From assembly GCF_014842255.1 (NCBI RefSeq), contig NZ_JACYVH010000001.1, forward strand, positions 213,264-277,263: a DNA stretch of 64,000 bases. Reading direction: 5' to 3'. The notes under the pieces were generated by a model. That model was not told the origin of the DNA. It saw only the letters and a program-made list of their open reading frames with translations, and did not search any database. Of this stretch, positions 26,244 through 36,504 are shown piece after piece. The position numbers and the translations under genes are program-made. Position 1 is the first letter of the stretch; the number at the start of each line of letters is the position of its first letter. The stretch comes from Frigoribacterium sp. CFBP 13712. GTDB lineage: Bacteria; Actinomycetota; Actinomycetes; Actinomycetales; Microbacteriaceae.

Positions 26244-26312
26244 ATGAGGGGCCGTTGTCACACTCTGTGGAGTTGTCGCAATGGAGCCGACCGCGGTGTT
26301 CTGCGGCCTTCC

Positions 26313-26318
26313 AGTGTA
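26313..26318 (-). promoter_or_regulatory. Candidate ssrA -10 box
   Basis: TACACT on the minus strand lies about 70 bases before the mature tmRNA 5' end, leaving a precursor leader that RNase P would remove. It sits within a short inverted repeat (GCCTT...AAGGC). Confidence 0.35.
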
Positions 26319-26339
26319 AGGCACGCCGTGCCTCCTCGG

Positions 26340-26816
26340 CTACTCCCCCAGGTGCTTGCGCGCCGAGATCGCGGCCTGCGCCTCACGCGTCGCCGTGCGC
26401 TCGCGCAGCGTCTGCCGCTTGTCGTACTCGCGCTTTCCCTTGGCCACGGCGATCTCGACCTTGGCCCGGCCGTCGCTGAAGTAGATCTTGAGCGGCACGA
26501 TCGTGAAGCCGCCCTCCTTGGTCTTCTGGCCGATCTTGTCGATCTCCTGGCGGTGCAGCAGCAGCTTGCGCTTGCGCCGCGGCGCGTGATTGTTCCAGGT
26601 GCCCTCGGTGTACTCGGGGATGTGCACCGCGTCGAGCCAGGCCTCGTTCGCGTCGACGAACGCGTAGCCGTCGACCAGCGACGCCCTACCCTGACGGAGC
26701 GACTTCACCTCAGTGCCGCTCAGCACGATGCCGGCCTCGTAGGTGTCTTCGATGGTGTAGTCGTGGCGCGCGCGGCGGTTGGTGGCCACGACCTTCTCGC
26801 CGCGTTCTTTCGCCAC
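26340..26816 (-). CDS. smpB: SsrA-binding protein SmpB
   Basis: A 158-residue partner of tmRNA that carries it to stalled ribosomes. The OB-fold includes [34 protein letters not shown] and [14 protein letters not shown]. The C-terminal tail [20 protein letters not shown] is the basic segment that enters the empty mRNA channel. GTG 26816 has AGGAGG upstream. The gene ends 97 bases before mature ssrA, the usual order. Confidence 0.96.
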   Translation of the reverse strand: MAKERGEKVVATNRRARHDYTIEDTYEAGIVLSGTEVKSLRQGRASLVDGYAFVDANEAWLDAVHIPEYTEGTWNNHAPRRKRKLLLHRQEIDKIGQKTKEGGFTIVPLKIYFSDGRAKVEIAVAKGKREYDKRQTLRERTATREAQAAISARKHLGE

Positions 26817-26869
26817 AGGTGCCTCCTGGTCGTTCGGAAGATGGTTCTGCCGTTAGCAGGCAGCCTGTC

Positions 26870-26875
26870 AGTATA
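26870..26875 (-). promoter_or_regulatory. smpB promoter -10 box
   Basis: TATACT on the minus strand, about 54 bases before the GTG start, lies just after the terminator hairpin that ends the ftsEX transcript. smpB may therefore have its own promoter. Confidence 0.5.
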
Positions 26876-26890
26876 CCTGCGGTTGCGACG

Positions 26891-26933
26891 GCAGGAGGGG
26901 CGGTGCCGGTCGGACCGGCACCGCGCCTCCTGC
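26891..26933 (-). terminator. Terminator hairpin downstream of ftsX
   Basis: A 20-bp stem with one mismatch and a CGG loop, from GCAGGAGGGGCGGTGCCGGT to its complement. The distal arm contains a CCGCGCCTCC motif copy. It separates ftsX from smpB. Confidence 0.8.
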
Positions 26934-26964
26934 AGGCATCTGCTTCTGGGGATCCGCTAGCGGA

Positions 26965-27879
26965 TCAGACCTTGAGGTACCGGCGGATGGCGATGTTGGC
27001 CGAGAGGGCCGCGAGCACGATGCCGACCAGGATGACAAGCGGGACGACCAGTGCGGTGTCGCGCAGGCCGACGAACGGGGTGCCCACGAAGTTCACCGCC
27101 AGATAGCCCTTCACGAAGAAGTTGACGATCGCGACGATCGCACCGCCCGCGAGCAGGGATCCGATCAGCGCGGCGATCACCCCCTCGAGGATGAACGGCG
27201 TCTGGATGAACGTGTTCGACGCACCCACGAGCCGCATGATGCCGAGCTCGCGCCGCCTGCTGAAGGCGCTCAACCGGATGGTCGTCGCGATCAGCAGGAC
27301 GGCCGCGATCAGCATCAGCACGGCGATGCCGATGGCCGTGTAGCTGGCGGCGTTCAGCACCGAGAAGATCGGGTCGAGGTAGGCCCGCTGGTCGACGACG
27401 CTCTGCACCCCGGCGAGACTCGAGAGGCTCTCGGTGAGGACGTCCGACTGGGTCGGGTCCTTCAGGTTGACCCAGAAGGTCTCGTTCAGGTACGACGGCT
27501 GCACGAACTCGGTCGCGGGGCTGTCGGCGAACTGCGTCGTGAAGCGGTCGTAGGCGTCTTGCTGCGTCTCGAAGTACGAACGGTCGACGAACGGCTGCAG
27601 CACCTCGGAGTCGAGCTGCGCCTGCACCGCGTCGATCTGGTCTTGCGTGGCCTTCGCGCCCGTGCAGTTGCCGGTCGTGTCGGTGTCGGTGCAGAGATAC
27701 ACGGCCACCTGGGCCTTGTCGTACCAGTAGCCCTTCATCTGATTGATCTGCATCTGCAGCAGTGCCGCGGTGCCGACGAAGGTCAGCGAGATGAAGGTCA
27801 CGAGCACGACGGCGACGACCATCGAGACGTTGCGCCGCAGGCCGCTGCCGACTTCGCTGAGGACGAGTCCGAGTCTCAT
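26965..27879 (-). CDS. ftsX: Cell division protein FtsX, permease-like
   Basis: A 304-residue membrane partner of FtsE. One N-terminal helix ([21 protein letters not shown]) is followed by an extracytoplasmic domain of about 120 residues that has two Cys close together ([10 protein letters not shown]) and probably contacts a peptidoglycan hydrolase. Three C-terminal helices follow, with [19 protein letters not shown] in the cytoplasmic coupling region. The start overlaps the ftsE stop by four bases. Confidence 0.94.
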   Translation of the reverse strand: MRLGLVLSEVGSGLRRNVSMVVAVVLVTFISLTFVGTAALLQMQINQMKGYWYDKAQVAVYLCTDTDTTGNCTGAKATQDQIDAVQAQLDSEVLQPFVDRSYFETQQDAYDRFTTQFADSPATEFVQPSYLNETFWVNLKDPTQSDVLTESLSSLAGVQSVVDQRAYLDPIFSVLNAASYTAIGIAVLMLIAAVLLIATTIRLSAFSRRRELGIMRLVGASNTFIQTPFILEGVIAALIGSLLAGGAIVAIVNFFVKGYLAVNFVGTPFVGLRDTALVVPLVILVGIVLAALSANIAIRRYLKV

Positions 27880-28619
27880 TCGTCGGCCCCTCTCAGGCTC
27901 AGGTCTTCGACCCCGATGGCTTGAATGGGCACCGCCTGCGTCTGGTAGCCGCCCTCGCGCTCGTCGCGCAGGATGTTGCCGGCGCTGAGCTCGATGACGC
28001 GGCGCTGCATCTGGTCGACGATGCCGGCGTCGTGGGTGGCCATGATGACGGTGGTGCCGCCGGAGTTGATCCGCTCGAGCAGCGTCATGATGCCGGCGCT
28101 GGTCGAGGGGTCGAGGTTACCGGTCGGCTCGTCGGCGAGGAGGACGGCGGGCTTGTTGACGATCGCGCGGGCGATGGCGACGCGCTGCTGCTCGCCACCC
28201 GAGAGCTCGTGGGGCAGACGGTGCTGCTTGCCGACCAGACCGACCATCTTCAGCACGTCGGGGACGGCCTCCTGGATGAAGCCCTTGCTCTTGCCGATCA
28301 CCTGCAGGCTGAACGCGACGTTGTCGAACACGTTCTTCTGCGGCAGCAGCCGGAAGTCCTGGAAGACCACGCCGATGTTGCGACGGAAGTACGGCACCTT
28401 GCGGCTCGAGAGCGTGCTGAGACGCTGCCCGAGCACGTGGATCTGCCCCGCCGACGGCTTCTCCTCCTTCAGCACGAGCCGGAGGAAGCTCGACTTGCCG
28501 GAGCCGCTGGCCCCGACCAGGAACACGAACTCGCCCTTGAGGATCTCGAGGGTGACCGCGTTGAGCGCCGGTCGGGGATTGCCGACGTAGACCTTGGTGA
28601 CTTCATCAAACCGAATCAT
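27876..28619 (-). CDS. ftsE: Cell division ATP-binding protein FtsE
   Basis: A 247-residue ABC-type ATPase. Walker A is GASGSGKSS, the Q-loop [10 protein letters not shown], signature [14 protein letters not shown], Walker [14 protein letters not shown], with switch His in ATHDAG. With FtsX it gates cell-wall hydrolysis at the septum. A TAGGGT box ten bases from ATG 28619 suggests a promoter independent of prfB. The last about 25 residues extend beyond the usual FtsE end. Confidence 0.95.
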   Translation of the reverse strand: MIRFDEVTKVYVGNPRPALNAVTLEILKGEFVFLVGASGSGKSSFLRLVLKEEKPSAGQIHVLGQRLSTLSSRKVPYFRRNIGVVFQDFRLLPQKNVFDNVAFSLQVIGKSKGFIQEAVPDVLKMVGLVGKQHRLPHELSGGEQQRVAIARAIVNKPAVLLADEPTGNLDPSTSAGIMTLLERINSGGTTVIMATHDAGIVDQMQRRVIELSAGNILRDEREGGYQTQAVPIQAIGVEDLSLRGADE

Positions 28620-28753
28620 GACGGTGGCTACCCTAAGCGCCAGCCCCGGTGATCACCGCAGCGACGCGCACGCCTGGGGGCTATGAATCCCCTGGGATGC
28701 CGAGGAGGCGCGGTGCCGGTCGGCGGGCAGCGGCGGCGGCTCAGGAGCGTGCG

Positions 28754-29860
<1,107 letters not shown>

Positions 29861-29871
29861 GGTGACCGAGC

Positions 29872-30477
29872 TTACCGGGCGCGGCCGACACCCGCGTCTC
29901 GCAGGGCCAGGTCGGCCAGTCGCCTCACCGTGTCGGCGTCGCCGGCCCGCCAGGCGGCGACCGGGTCCGGGGTCATGGCCGCGAGTTCGCGCGCGTCGAG
30001 CGTCGACAGCGCCCGCAGGGCGAGCAGGTCGTCGCCCCCGGGGCTGCGCAGCAGGGCCGACACCGAGGAGGCGCGGCGCACGAACGCGATCCGTCGCCTC
30101 AGCCACGTCAGCAGGATCACCACGACGGGCAGACCCGCGACCAGGAGGCCGACCACGAGGGAGGCGGCGCCCACCGCCTCCTGCTGGTCCCGACCCGCAG
30201 CCACCAGCGTCGACGCCGCGTCGCTCGCACCGATGAACGGGCGCCCCGCGGCCTCGCCCACGAGCGGCAGACCCGAGATCGACTCGGCCGCGTCGCCCAT
30301 CGACTGCTGGAACCCCAGTCCCGCGTCTTCGACCCGACGCCCCAGCTCGGCGAACGTCCGGACGAACGCCGCCGCCGTGAGACCGGCCACGACCGCCGCG
30401 ACCAGGAGCGCGAGCGCCACGACGTCGGAGGTGATCTGACGCGCACGGACCGCCGTCGACGCCGAATAGAGCTGCAT
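29872..30477 (-). CDS. Small two-helix membrane protein of unknown function
   Basis: 201 residues with two clear hydrophobic segments, [23 protein letters not shown] (about 15-37) and [23 protein letters not shown] (about 100-122). The roughly 60 residues between them are polar and probably extracytoplasmic. The C-terminal part is an Ala/Arg/Asp-rich cytoplasmic tail. I recognise no family. It ends 11 bases before prfB and may be co-transcribed with prfB and ftsEX, suggesting an envelope or division role, which is inference only. Confidence 0.7.
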   Translation of the reverse strand: MQLYSASTAVRARQITSDVVALALLVAAVVAGLTAAAFVRTFAELGRRVEDAGLGFQQSMGDAAESISGLPLVGEAAGRPFIGASDAASTLVAAGRDQQEAVGAASLVVGLLVAGLPVVVILLTWLRRRIAFVRRASSVSALLRSPGGDDLLALRALSTLDARELAAMTPDPVAAWRAGDADTVRRLADLALRDAGVGRAR

Positions 30478-30496
30478 CGCCCCAGTCTGCCCGCCC

Positions 30497-30549
30497 TGCG
30501 CGTGCGCCCGCCGCGCCGCGCGCCGCGCGCGCCGCGCGCCGCGCGCGCT
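30497..30549. repeat. GC-only alternating CG tract
   Basis: A run dominated by CGCGC/GCCGCGCG with almost no A or T. It could adopt non-B DNA such as Z-DNA, and is a likely sequencing and slippage hot spot. It lies upstream of the two-helix membrane protein gene. Confidence 0.8.
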
Positions 30550-30568
30550 CAGCGGCGAGCCACCCGAG

Positions 30569-30830
30569 CACCGAAGTGACCCGACCGGGCCATCCGACGC
30601 CCCGCGGGGGTCCCGACGGGTCACCTCGGTTCGCAGCAAGCGAGGTAGCCGCAATACGCGCCGCACCGCTCCGCCCGGCACCGCACCGCGCCTCCCCGCA
30701 CCGCACCTCCCCGCCTTCGCGCTGCCCCGCACCTCCCCGGCACCACACCACCATCGAAGTGACCCAACCGGGCCATCCGACGCCCCGCAGGGGTTCCGAC
30801 GGGTCACCTCGATTCGCAGCGAGCGAGGTA
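30569..30830. repeat. Two palindromic repeats (family B) joined to the nuclease gene 3' end
   Basis: Two copies at 30569-30630 and 30751-30812 run from CACCGAAGTGACCC or CATCGAAGTGACCC to GGGTCACCTCGRT. In both, the repeat continues into about 20 further shared bases (TTCGCAGCRAGCGAGGTA). In the second copy those bases are the last codons of the DUF559-like gene, and its TGA stop is part of the terminal GTCAC arm. The first copy therefore looks like the remnant of a second gene end. The stretch 30631-30750 between them is low-complexity CCGCACC-rich DNA. Confidence 0.85.
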
Positions 30831-31712
30831 TCGACGGATCCGGGCCGTGAGGACGGCCGCGGCCGCGCCGTACAGGTCGTCACGACTGACCAGCACGACG
30901 CGCCAGCCCTCGTCCTCGAAGCGCTCGCGGCGGGCCAGGTCGTAGCGCCATGTCTCCAGATCGGTGCGATGGTGATCGCCCTGGTACTCGAGTGCGAGTC
31001 GGCACCACCCGTAGCTGAGATCGGGCTTGCCGAGATACGACCCGTCCGCCGCGTACCGCTTGACGTTGACCTCGGGCTCGGGCAGCCCCGCCCGCACGAT
31101 CAGCAGCCGGAGGTCCGTCTCCTGCGGCGAGTCGACCCCCGGCCGCACGAGCTCGAGCGCCTCCCTGAGCCGCCGGATGCCAGGGCGACCCCGCACCGAC
31201 GCCGCCGCCTGCAGAGTCGTGACGGGGAGCTCACGCGCGAACGCGTGGTTCGACCACGACCCGGCCATCGCGTCTCCGAGACGGACCAGGTCGTCGAGGC
31301 CCATGTCGTTCGCCGCCTGCACGAGCGCGTCGACCGGGTCGGCCACCGGGAGACCGCCGATGTCGTGGAGCGTGGCGGGGACGAGGCGGTGGCCGACGAC
31401 ACCGGCCCGACGACGCTGGCGGGATCGAGTCGTGCCGATGTGCAGAGGCCCGGGCTCGGAACGGCGGGGAGTCGGCAGCCCTGCGAGCGCGAGCGCCGTT
31501 TCGTGGGCGAAGTACTCGTCGAGGCGCAGCAGGGGTGTGAACTCGCGACACCGGCCGACCAGCCCCTCGGCCTGCGACGGCGACCGGACACCGTGGAAGG
31601 GCGAGCGGAGATCGTGGGCCCGGAGGCGGTGGGGCGCGACGCCGTGCGACAGCGCCGTCGCCGTCGAGAACGGGCCCCGGGCCAGCGGCGGAGGCAGAGG
31701 ACGTGGGTGCAT
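30804..31712 (-). CDS. DUF559/Vsr-like endonuclease-fold protein (AbiEi-associated family)
   Basis: About 302 residues. The C-terminal 100 ([36 protein letters not shown], and [19 protein letters not shown]) resembles the very-short-patch-repair/DUF559 fold, with candidate acidic residues in KPDLSY and LEYQGD. The N-terminal part resembles AbiEi-type domain proteins common in Microbacteriaceae. No function is established. The ATG at 31712 is the only start in frame near the domain; the open frame continues upstream through the repeat array. Palindromic repeats lie on both sides. Confidence 0.72.
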   Translation of the reverse strand: MHPRPLPPPLARGPFSTATALSHGVAPHRLRAHDLRSPFHGVRSPSQAEGLVGRCREFTPLLRLDEYFAHETALALAGLPTPRRSEPGPLHIGTTRSRQRRRAGVVGHRLVPATLHDIGGLPVADPVDALVQAANDMGLDDLVRLGDAMAGSWSNHAFARELPVTTLQAAASVRGRPGIRRLREALELVRPGVDSPQETDLRLLIVRAGLPEPEVNVKRYAADGSYLGKPDLSYGWCRLALEYQGDHHRTDLETWRYDLARRERFEDEGWRVVLVSRDDLYGAAAAVLTARIRRYLARCESR

Positions 31713-31820
31713 GGGGCCATGCTCGCTCCCGCCCCGCGGCGTCTCGGGGGGTGGGGCCCGGTGCTGTGGATGGCTCGAGCATCGCGCCCCCTGTGGAGGA
31801 CGGGTGCGGGCCCCCGCCCC

Positions 31821-32302
31821 ACGTCGAGGTGACCCGAAACGCGCCCTCCGAGCTGCAGAAGGCCCGCTTCGCGTCACATCGATGAACGGGGCGCGGCGAT
31901 GTGGCACCGCGCACCCCGCACACCACGTCGAGGTGACCCGAAACGCGCCCTCCGCACCGCAGAAGGCCCGCTTCGCGGCACCTCGACGGAACCCGCGGCG
32001 ATGCGGCACTGCGTGCACCCCTCGCGCTACATCCATGTGACTCGAAACGCGCCCTCCGCTTCGCAGAAGGCCCCCTTCGCGTCACCTCGATGAACGGGGC
32101 GCGGCGATGCAGCACTGCGCGTACCCCGCGCGCTACGTCCATGTGACTCGAAACGCGCCCTCCGCACCGCAGAAGGCCCGTTTCGCGTCACCTCGATGAA
32201 CGGGGCGCGGCGACGCCAGAACGCGCACCCCGCACACCACGTCGAAGTGACGCGAAACGCGCCCTTCGAGCCGTGAGAGGCCCGCTTCGCGTCATTTCGA
32301 TG
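31821..32302. repeat. Tandem array of five palindromic repeats (family C), period about 104 bp
   Basis: Five hairpin units of 62-65 bp begin at 31821, 31925, 32031, 32135 and 32239, that is every 104-106 bp. Each runs from GTCGAGGTGACCCGAAACG (or CCATGTGACTCGAAACG) through GCGCCCTCCG...AGAAGGCCC to TTTCGCGTCACCTCGATG. The roughly 40-bp spacers are also alike (AACGGGGCGCGGCGATG then CGCGCACCCCGCACAC), so this is a tandem duplication and not a CRISPR. It fills the 626-base gap between the nuclease-like gene start and the cysteine desulfurase stop. Confidence 0.92.
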
Positions 32303-32315
32303 GAGCAAGCGCGGA

Positions 32316-32340
32316 GCGCAGCGCAGCGCAGCGCAGCGCT
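32316..32340. repeat. GCGCA pentamer repeat at the cysteine desulfurase stop
   Basis: Five consecutive GCGCA-like pentamers directly abut the stop codon of the cysteine desulfurase gene (32339-32341). Slippage here could change the downstream end. Confidence 0.8.
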
Positions 32341-33505
32341 ACCGCGCGCCGAGGGCGGGCGCGCGGTCGGCGTAGCCGGCGCGTCCGGCCCGCGCGACCG
32401 CGTCCGGCAGCGCCGCGAGCAGAGCGTCGACGTCGGCCGCGGTCGACGTGTGCCCCACGGTCATGCGCAGGGCGCCGCGCGCCTCGTCGTCGCTCAACCC
32501 CATCGCCAGCAGCACGTGCGACGGCTCGGGGATCCCCGCCTGGCACGCCGACCCGGTCGACACGCTCACCCCTGCGGCGTCGAGCAGGAACAGCAGCGAG
32601 TCGCCCTCGCACCCCTCGAACGTGAAGTGCGCGTTGCCGGGCAGACGGTCGGCGGGATCGCCGCGCAGCACCGCCCCCGGCACCGCCGCGCGCACCCCGT
32701 CGATCAGCCGGTCGCGCAGCGGCGCGTAGTCGACATGCGGCTGTTCGGCCGCGACGGCGAAGGCCACGGCCGCCGGGGCGTCCTGGGTGCCCGAACGCAC
32801 CTGCCGCTGCTGCCCGCCGCCGTGGATCAACGGGACGACCGTCGCCGCCCGTGACAGCACGAGCGCGCCGATGCCGATCGGGCCGCCGATCTTGTGGGCG
32901 CTGACGCTGAGTGCGGCGAGCCCCGACGCGCCGAAGTCGATCGGCACCTGCCCGTACGCGGCCACCGCGTCGGAGTGCACCGGCACCCCGTGCGCCCCGG
33001 CGAGCGCCACCACCTCGGACACCGGCTGCATCGTGCCGACCTCGTTGTTGGCCCAGAGCAGGCTGACGAGCGCCACGTCGTCGTGGGCGTCGAGCGCCTC
33101 GGCGAGCGCGTCGAGGCGCACCCGGCCGACGGCGTCGAGCGGGATCCACGTGACGACGGCGCCCTCGTAGCGCTCGAGCCATTCGACGGTGTCGACCGTG
33201 GCATGGTGCTCGCCGGCGGCGACGAGGAGGCGCGGGCGGGGTCGATCGGACTGCCGCGCCCACCAGAGGCCCTTGACGGCGAGGTTGACCGACTCGGTGC
33301 CGCCCGAGGTGAAGACGACCTCGATGGGTTCGCAGCCGAGGGTCGCCGCGACGCGCTCGCGGGCCTCTTCGAGCACGCGCTTGGCGTTCTGGCCCGCGCT
33401 GTGGATCGACGAGGGGTTGCCGACCGCGCCGAGGGCCTCGGTGTACGCCGCGATGGCGGCCGGGTGCATCGGCGTGGTGGCGGCGTGGTCGAGGTAGACG
33501 GTCAT
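32339..33505 (-). CDS. Cysteine desulfurase, NifS/IscS family
   Basis: A 388-residue PLP enzyme that takes sulfur from cysteine for Fe-S clusters and tRNA thiolation. N-terminus VYLDHAATTPMHP, PLP lysine Lys205 in SVSAHKIGGP, and active-site Cys321 in STGSACQAGIPEPSHVL. In actinobacteria this group usually sits beside mnmA; here the window shows repeats downstream and glgX divergent upstream, so its sulfur acceptor is unknown. ATG 33505 gives the family's standard start. Confidence 0.93.
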   Translation of the reverse strand: MTVYLDHAATTPMHPAAIAAYTEALGAVGNPSSIHSAGQNAKRVLEEARERVAATLGCEPIEVVFTSGGTESVNLAVKGLWWARQSDRPRPRLLVAAGEHHATVDTVEWLERYEGAVVTWIPLDAVGRVRLDALAEALDAHDDVALVSLLWANNEVGTMQPVSEVVALAGAHGVPVHSDAVAAYGQVPIDFGASGLAALSVSAHKIGGPIGIGALVLSRAATVVPLIHGGGQQRQVRSGTQDAPAAVAFAVAAEQPHVDYAPLRDRLIDGVRAAVPGAVLRGDPADRLPGNAHFTFEGCEGDSLLFLLDAAGVSVSTGSACQAGIPEPSHVLLAMGLSDDEARGALRMTVGHTSTAADVDALLAALPDAVARAGRAGYADRAPALGAR

Positions 33506-33595
33506 GTCGGTTCTTCGAGCATCGAGGGCGGGCGAGGGCCGGCGCGGGAGGGCGCAGGCAGGAGGCGCGGGTCGAGCCGGTGCCGACCCGTCATC

Positions 33596-33601
33596 TACTG
33601 T
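33596..33601 (+). promoter_or_regulatory. Leaderless -10 box of glgX
   Basis: TACTGT lies seven bases before GTG 33609. A GGAGGCGCGG motif copy is at 33561, about 35 bases upstream of the box. Confidence 0.5.
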
Positions 33602-33608
33602 AAGTGCC

Positions 33609-35636
33609 GTGTCCGACATCGACCCCCTGCGCGACCTCGGCCTGACCCAGGGCCCCGAGGGGCCGACCCTCCGGGTGTGGTCCGCTTCGGCCACCCGCAT
33701 CGACCTCGTGATCGACGACGCGCCGCACGACCGCGTCGTGCCGCTGACCCGAGGCGACGGTGACGTGTGGAGCGCGACCGACCCCTCTCTCACGCCCGGC
33801 CGCCGATACTGGCTCCACGCCGACGGCCCCTCGGGCGGCGGCCACGCCTTCGACCCGTCGCTCGAGCTGCTCGACCCGTACGCCCGCGGGCTCGGCCGCA
33901 CGGGGCGCGGCGGCTGGCAGTCGGCCGTCGTCGACGAGTCGTTCGACTGGGGCGGCGTCGCCAAGCCGCGCACGCCGCTCGACCGGGTGGTCGTCTACGA
34001 GGCGCACGTGCGGGGGCTGACCCGCCTGGCGCCGTTCGTCCCCGAAGAGCTGCGCGGCAGCTACGCGGGGCTCGCGGCCGAGCCGACGATCGAGTACCTG
34101 AAGTCGCTCGGCGTCACGGCGGTGCAGCTGCTCCCGGTGCACCAGCACGTCGACGAGCAGCGTCTCGTCGCCCAGGGAATCGAGAACTACTGGGGCTACA
34201 ACACGCTCTCGTACTTCGCTCCCCACACGGCGTACGCGAGCCGCGACGCCCAGCTGGCCGGCGCCTCCGCCGTCCTCCGCGAGTTCAAGGGCATGGTGCG
34301 ACTGCTGCACGAGGCGGGCATCGAGGTCTACCTCGACGTCGTCTACAACCACACGGCCGAGGAGGGGGCGGACGACGGGCCGATCACGAGCCTCCGCGGG
34401 CTCGACGGGTCCGGTTACTACCGGCACGACGCCGACGGCCGATCCGTCGACGTCACCGGCTGCGGCAACTCGATCGACACGAGCACCCCGGCCGCATCGC
34501 GTCTGGTGCTCGACTCGCTGCGCTACTGGGCGAACGAGGTGCAGATCGACGGCTTCCGCTTCGACCTGGCGGCGACCCTCGGCCGCGGCGCCGACCACGT
34601 CTTCGATCCCGAGCACCCCCTCCTCGCGGCGATCGTCTCCGACCCGGCGCTCGAGGGCGTGAAGATGATCGCCGAGCCGTGGGACGTCGGGATGGGCGGC
34701 TGGCAGACGGGCGCGTTCCCCCACGGCTGGATCGAGTGGAACGACCGGTTCCGCAACCGCACCCGCGAGTTCTGGCTGACCGACGTCGCGGCCGCGCGGG
34801 CGAACGGCCTGCCGCCGTCGGGTCTCGGCAGCTTCGCCTCGAAGCTCAGCGGCTCGAGCAACATCTTCGCCCACGAGCGGGGGCCGCTCGCCGGGGTCGG
34901 CTTCGTCACGGCGCACGACGGATTCACGCTGCTCGACCTCGTGTCGTACGACGCGAAGCACAACCTGACCAACGGAGAGGGCAACCGCGACGGCACCGAC
35001 GACAACAGGTCGTTCAACCACGGCATCGAGGGCCACAGCGACAACCCCTGGATCTCGGACGCCCGCCGGCGTTCGATGCGGAACCTGCTCGCGACGCTCT
35101 TCGTCTCGGCGGGCATCCCGATGCTGACGGCGGGCGACGAGCGCGGACGCACCCAGCACGGCAACAACAACGGCTACTGCATCGACAGCGAGCTGACCTG
35201 GGTCGACTGGTCGGACGAACCGTGGCAGGTCGCGCTCCGCGACGACGTCGCCGCGCTCGCCCGGCTGCGGGCCGAGAACCCCGCGCTGCGGCCCGTCCGG
35301 TTCGGCGTCGACGGAGCCTGCACCCTGAGCGCCACCCAGATGTCCTGGCATTCGGCCTCGGGCGCCGAGATGCAGCCCGGCGAGTGGAACGACGCGGCGG
35401 TGCGCACGCTCCAGTACCTGGCCACCTCGACCCCGGAGCACGAGGCGCCGAACAGCGTGCTCGTCATCGTGCACGGTGCCGAGACGATCATCGAGGTGAC
35501 CCTGCCGACCGTCGACGGCGTCGAGGGCTACGAGCCCCTCTGGTCGAGCGACGACCGTCGACTGCCCGACGCCGGCCGACCGGGCGAGACGGTGTCGATC
35601 TCGGGCCCGACGGTCGTCGTGTACCGCGTCGGCTAG
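33609..35636 (+). CDS. glgX: Glycogen debranching enzyme GlgX
   Basis: A 675-residue GH13 isoamylase-type enzyme cleaving alpha-1,6 branches. An N-terminal CBM48-like domain (LRVWSASATRIDLVI) precedes the barrel: VVYEAHVRGLT, YLDVVYNHTAEEG, the nucleophile Asp319 in GFRFDLA, acid/base Glu in MIAEPWDVG, and TAHDGFTLLDL. GTG 33609 is set by the domain start and the adjacent -10 box. It lies upstream of glgE and glgB but is separated from them by the cold-shock fusion gene and the SipW operon. Confidence 0.94.
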   Translation: MSDIDPLRDLGLTQGPEGPTLRVWSASATRIDLVIDDAPHDRVVPLTRGDGDVWSATDPSLTPGRRYWLHADGPSGGGHAFDPSLELLDPYARGLGRTGRGGWQSAVVDESFDWGGVAKPRTPLDRVVVYEAHVRGLTRLAPFVPEELRGSYAGLAAEPTIEYLKSLGVTAVQLLPVHQHVDEQRLVAQGIENYWGYNTLSYFAPHTAYASRDAQLAGASAVLREFKGMVRLLHEAGIEVYLDVVYNHTAEEGADDGPITSLRGLDGSGYYRHDADGRSVDVTGCGNSIDTSTPAASRLVLDSLRYWANEVQIDGFRFDLAATLGRGADHVFDPEHPLLAAIVSDPALEGVKMIAEPWDVGMGGWQTGAFPHGWIEWNDRFRNRTREFWLTDVAAARANGLPPSGLGSFASKLSGSSNIFAHERGPLAGVGFVTAHDGFTLLDLVSYDAKHNLTNGEGNRDGTDDNRSFNHGIEGHSDNPWISDARRRSMRNLLATLFVSAGIPMLTAGDERGRTQHGNNNGYCIDSELTWVDWSDEPWQVALRDDVAALARLRAENPALRPVRFGVDGACTLSATQMSWHSASGAEMQPGEWNDAAVRTLQYLATSTPEHEAPNSVLVIVHGAETIIEVTLPTVDGVEGYEPLWSSDDRRLPDAGRPGETVSISGPTVVVYRVG

Positions 35637-35646
35637 GGCGACGGCC

Positions 35647-36333
35647 GTGTCGGAACGTCGCATCGAGGGCACGCTGACGAGCTGGAACGACGACCGCGGC
35701 TTCGGGTTCCTCACCCCGGACGCGGGCCGCGGCCGGGTCTTCGTCCACATCACGGCCTTCAGCGGCGGATCGGCGCGACCGCGCGTCGGCGAGCGGTACT
35801 CGTACGCGGTCGACCGCCACGGCGACCGCGGGCCCGAGGCGGTCAGGGTGGCTCCCGCGGGCACGACCTGGTCGGCGCCGCGCGCCCGACCCGCGCGCCC
35901 CTCCTCGCGGGGTCGTCTCGCCGTCGCCGGGGCCGTCGTCGTCGCGCTCGCACTGACCGTCGTCGCCCTGTCGCCGATCGCCGGCGGATGGTCCACCGGG
36001 TCGCAGGCCGGGACAGCCGGCGTGTGGTCGCTCGATCCGCCCGTGCTGGCGGGTCGGCTCGCCGTCGTCGGGGCCGTCGCACTGCTGAACCTCGCGACCG
36101 CCGTCGCCTACGCCGTCGACAAACGGGCCGCACGGCTCGGGCTCCGACGGATCCCCGAGCGGAGCCTGCTGCTCTGCGGTCTGCTCGGCGGCTGGCCGGC
36201 CGCCGTCGTCGCACAGCAGCTGCTGCGGCACAAGACGGGCAAGCCCGCGTTCCGGCGCGTGTTCGTCGCGACCGTCGCCCTGAACCTCGTCGCCGTGGCG
36301 GCCGTCGCGGCAGCCTTCGCAGCGATCGCCTGA
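35647..36333 (+). CDS. Cold-shock domain fused to DUF1294 membrane domain
   Basis: 228 residues in two parts. Residues 1-70 are a cold-shock domain with RNP1-like RGFGFLTP and RNP2-like RVFVHITAF, expected to bind single-stranded nucleic acid. After a Pro/Arg linker there are hydrophobic helices and a DUF1294 domain: AVAYAVDKRAARLGLRRIPE then LCGLLGGWPAAVVAQQLLRHKTGK. This tethers an RNA-binding domain to the membrane. The fusion is known in bacteria, but its function is not. GTG 35647 is ten bases after glgX. Confidence 0.87.
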   Translation: MSERRIEGTLTSWNDDRGFGFLTPDAGRGRVFVHITAFSGGSARPRVGERYSYAVDRHGDRGPEAVRVAPAGTTWSAPRARPARPSSRGRLAVAGAVVVALALTVVALSPIAGGWSTGSQAGTAGVWSLDPPVLAGRLAVVGAVALLNLATAVAYAVDKRAARLGLRRIPERSLLLCGLLGGWPAAVVAQQLLRHKTGKPAFRRVFVATVALNLVAVAAVAAAFAAIA

Positions 36334-36435
36334 GCCGGGTCGGGAGCACCGCACCCACGGGCACCGGCGGCGACCGGACCGGTTCGGGCCGGGTCCGGGC
36401 GCGCGCCGTCGCTCGTCGTGTTCGTCGTCGCACGC

Positions 36436-36458
36436 GACGGCCTCGGGTCCGGGCCGTC
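36436..36458. terminator. Hairpin between the cold-shock gene and the SipW operon
   Basis: GACGGCC and GGCCGTC flank a nine-base loop. On the minus strand it lies after the second copy of the 75-bp element, so it could end a short transcript from there as well as the plus-strand glgX operon. Confidence 0.5.
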
Positions 36459-36504
36459 GATGCATCCGGCGGGGTGTCAGCAGTGCGACACCGCCGATCG
36501 ACGG

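Noticed and set aside
30804-32036. A longer 410-residue form of the nuclease-like protein starting inside the repeat array
   Set aside because: The extra N-terminal part would be encoded by the hairpin repeats and is of low complexity; ATG 31712 begins at the natural domain start.
31821-32302. A CRISPR array
   Set aside because: The spacers are similar to one another, the repeats are about 63 bp imperfect hairpins, and no cas gene is nearby.
32339-33505. An iron-sulfur or nitrogen-fixation cluster around the cysteine desulfurase
   Set aside because: No scaffold, IscU, SufBCD or nif genes are adjacent.
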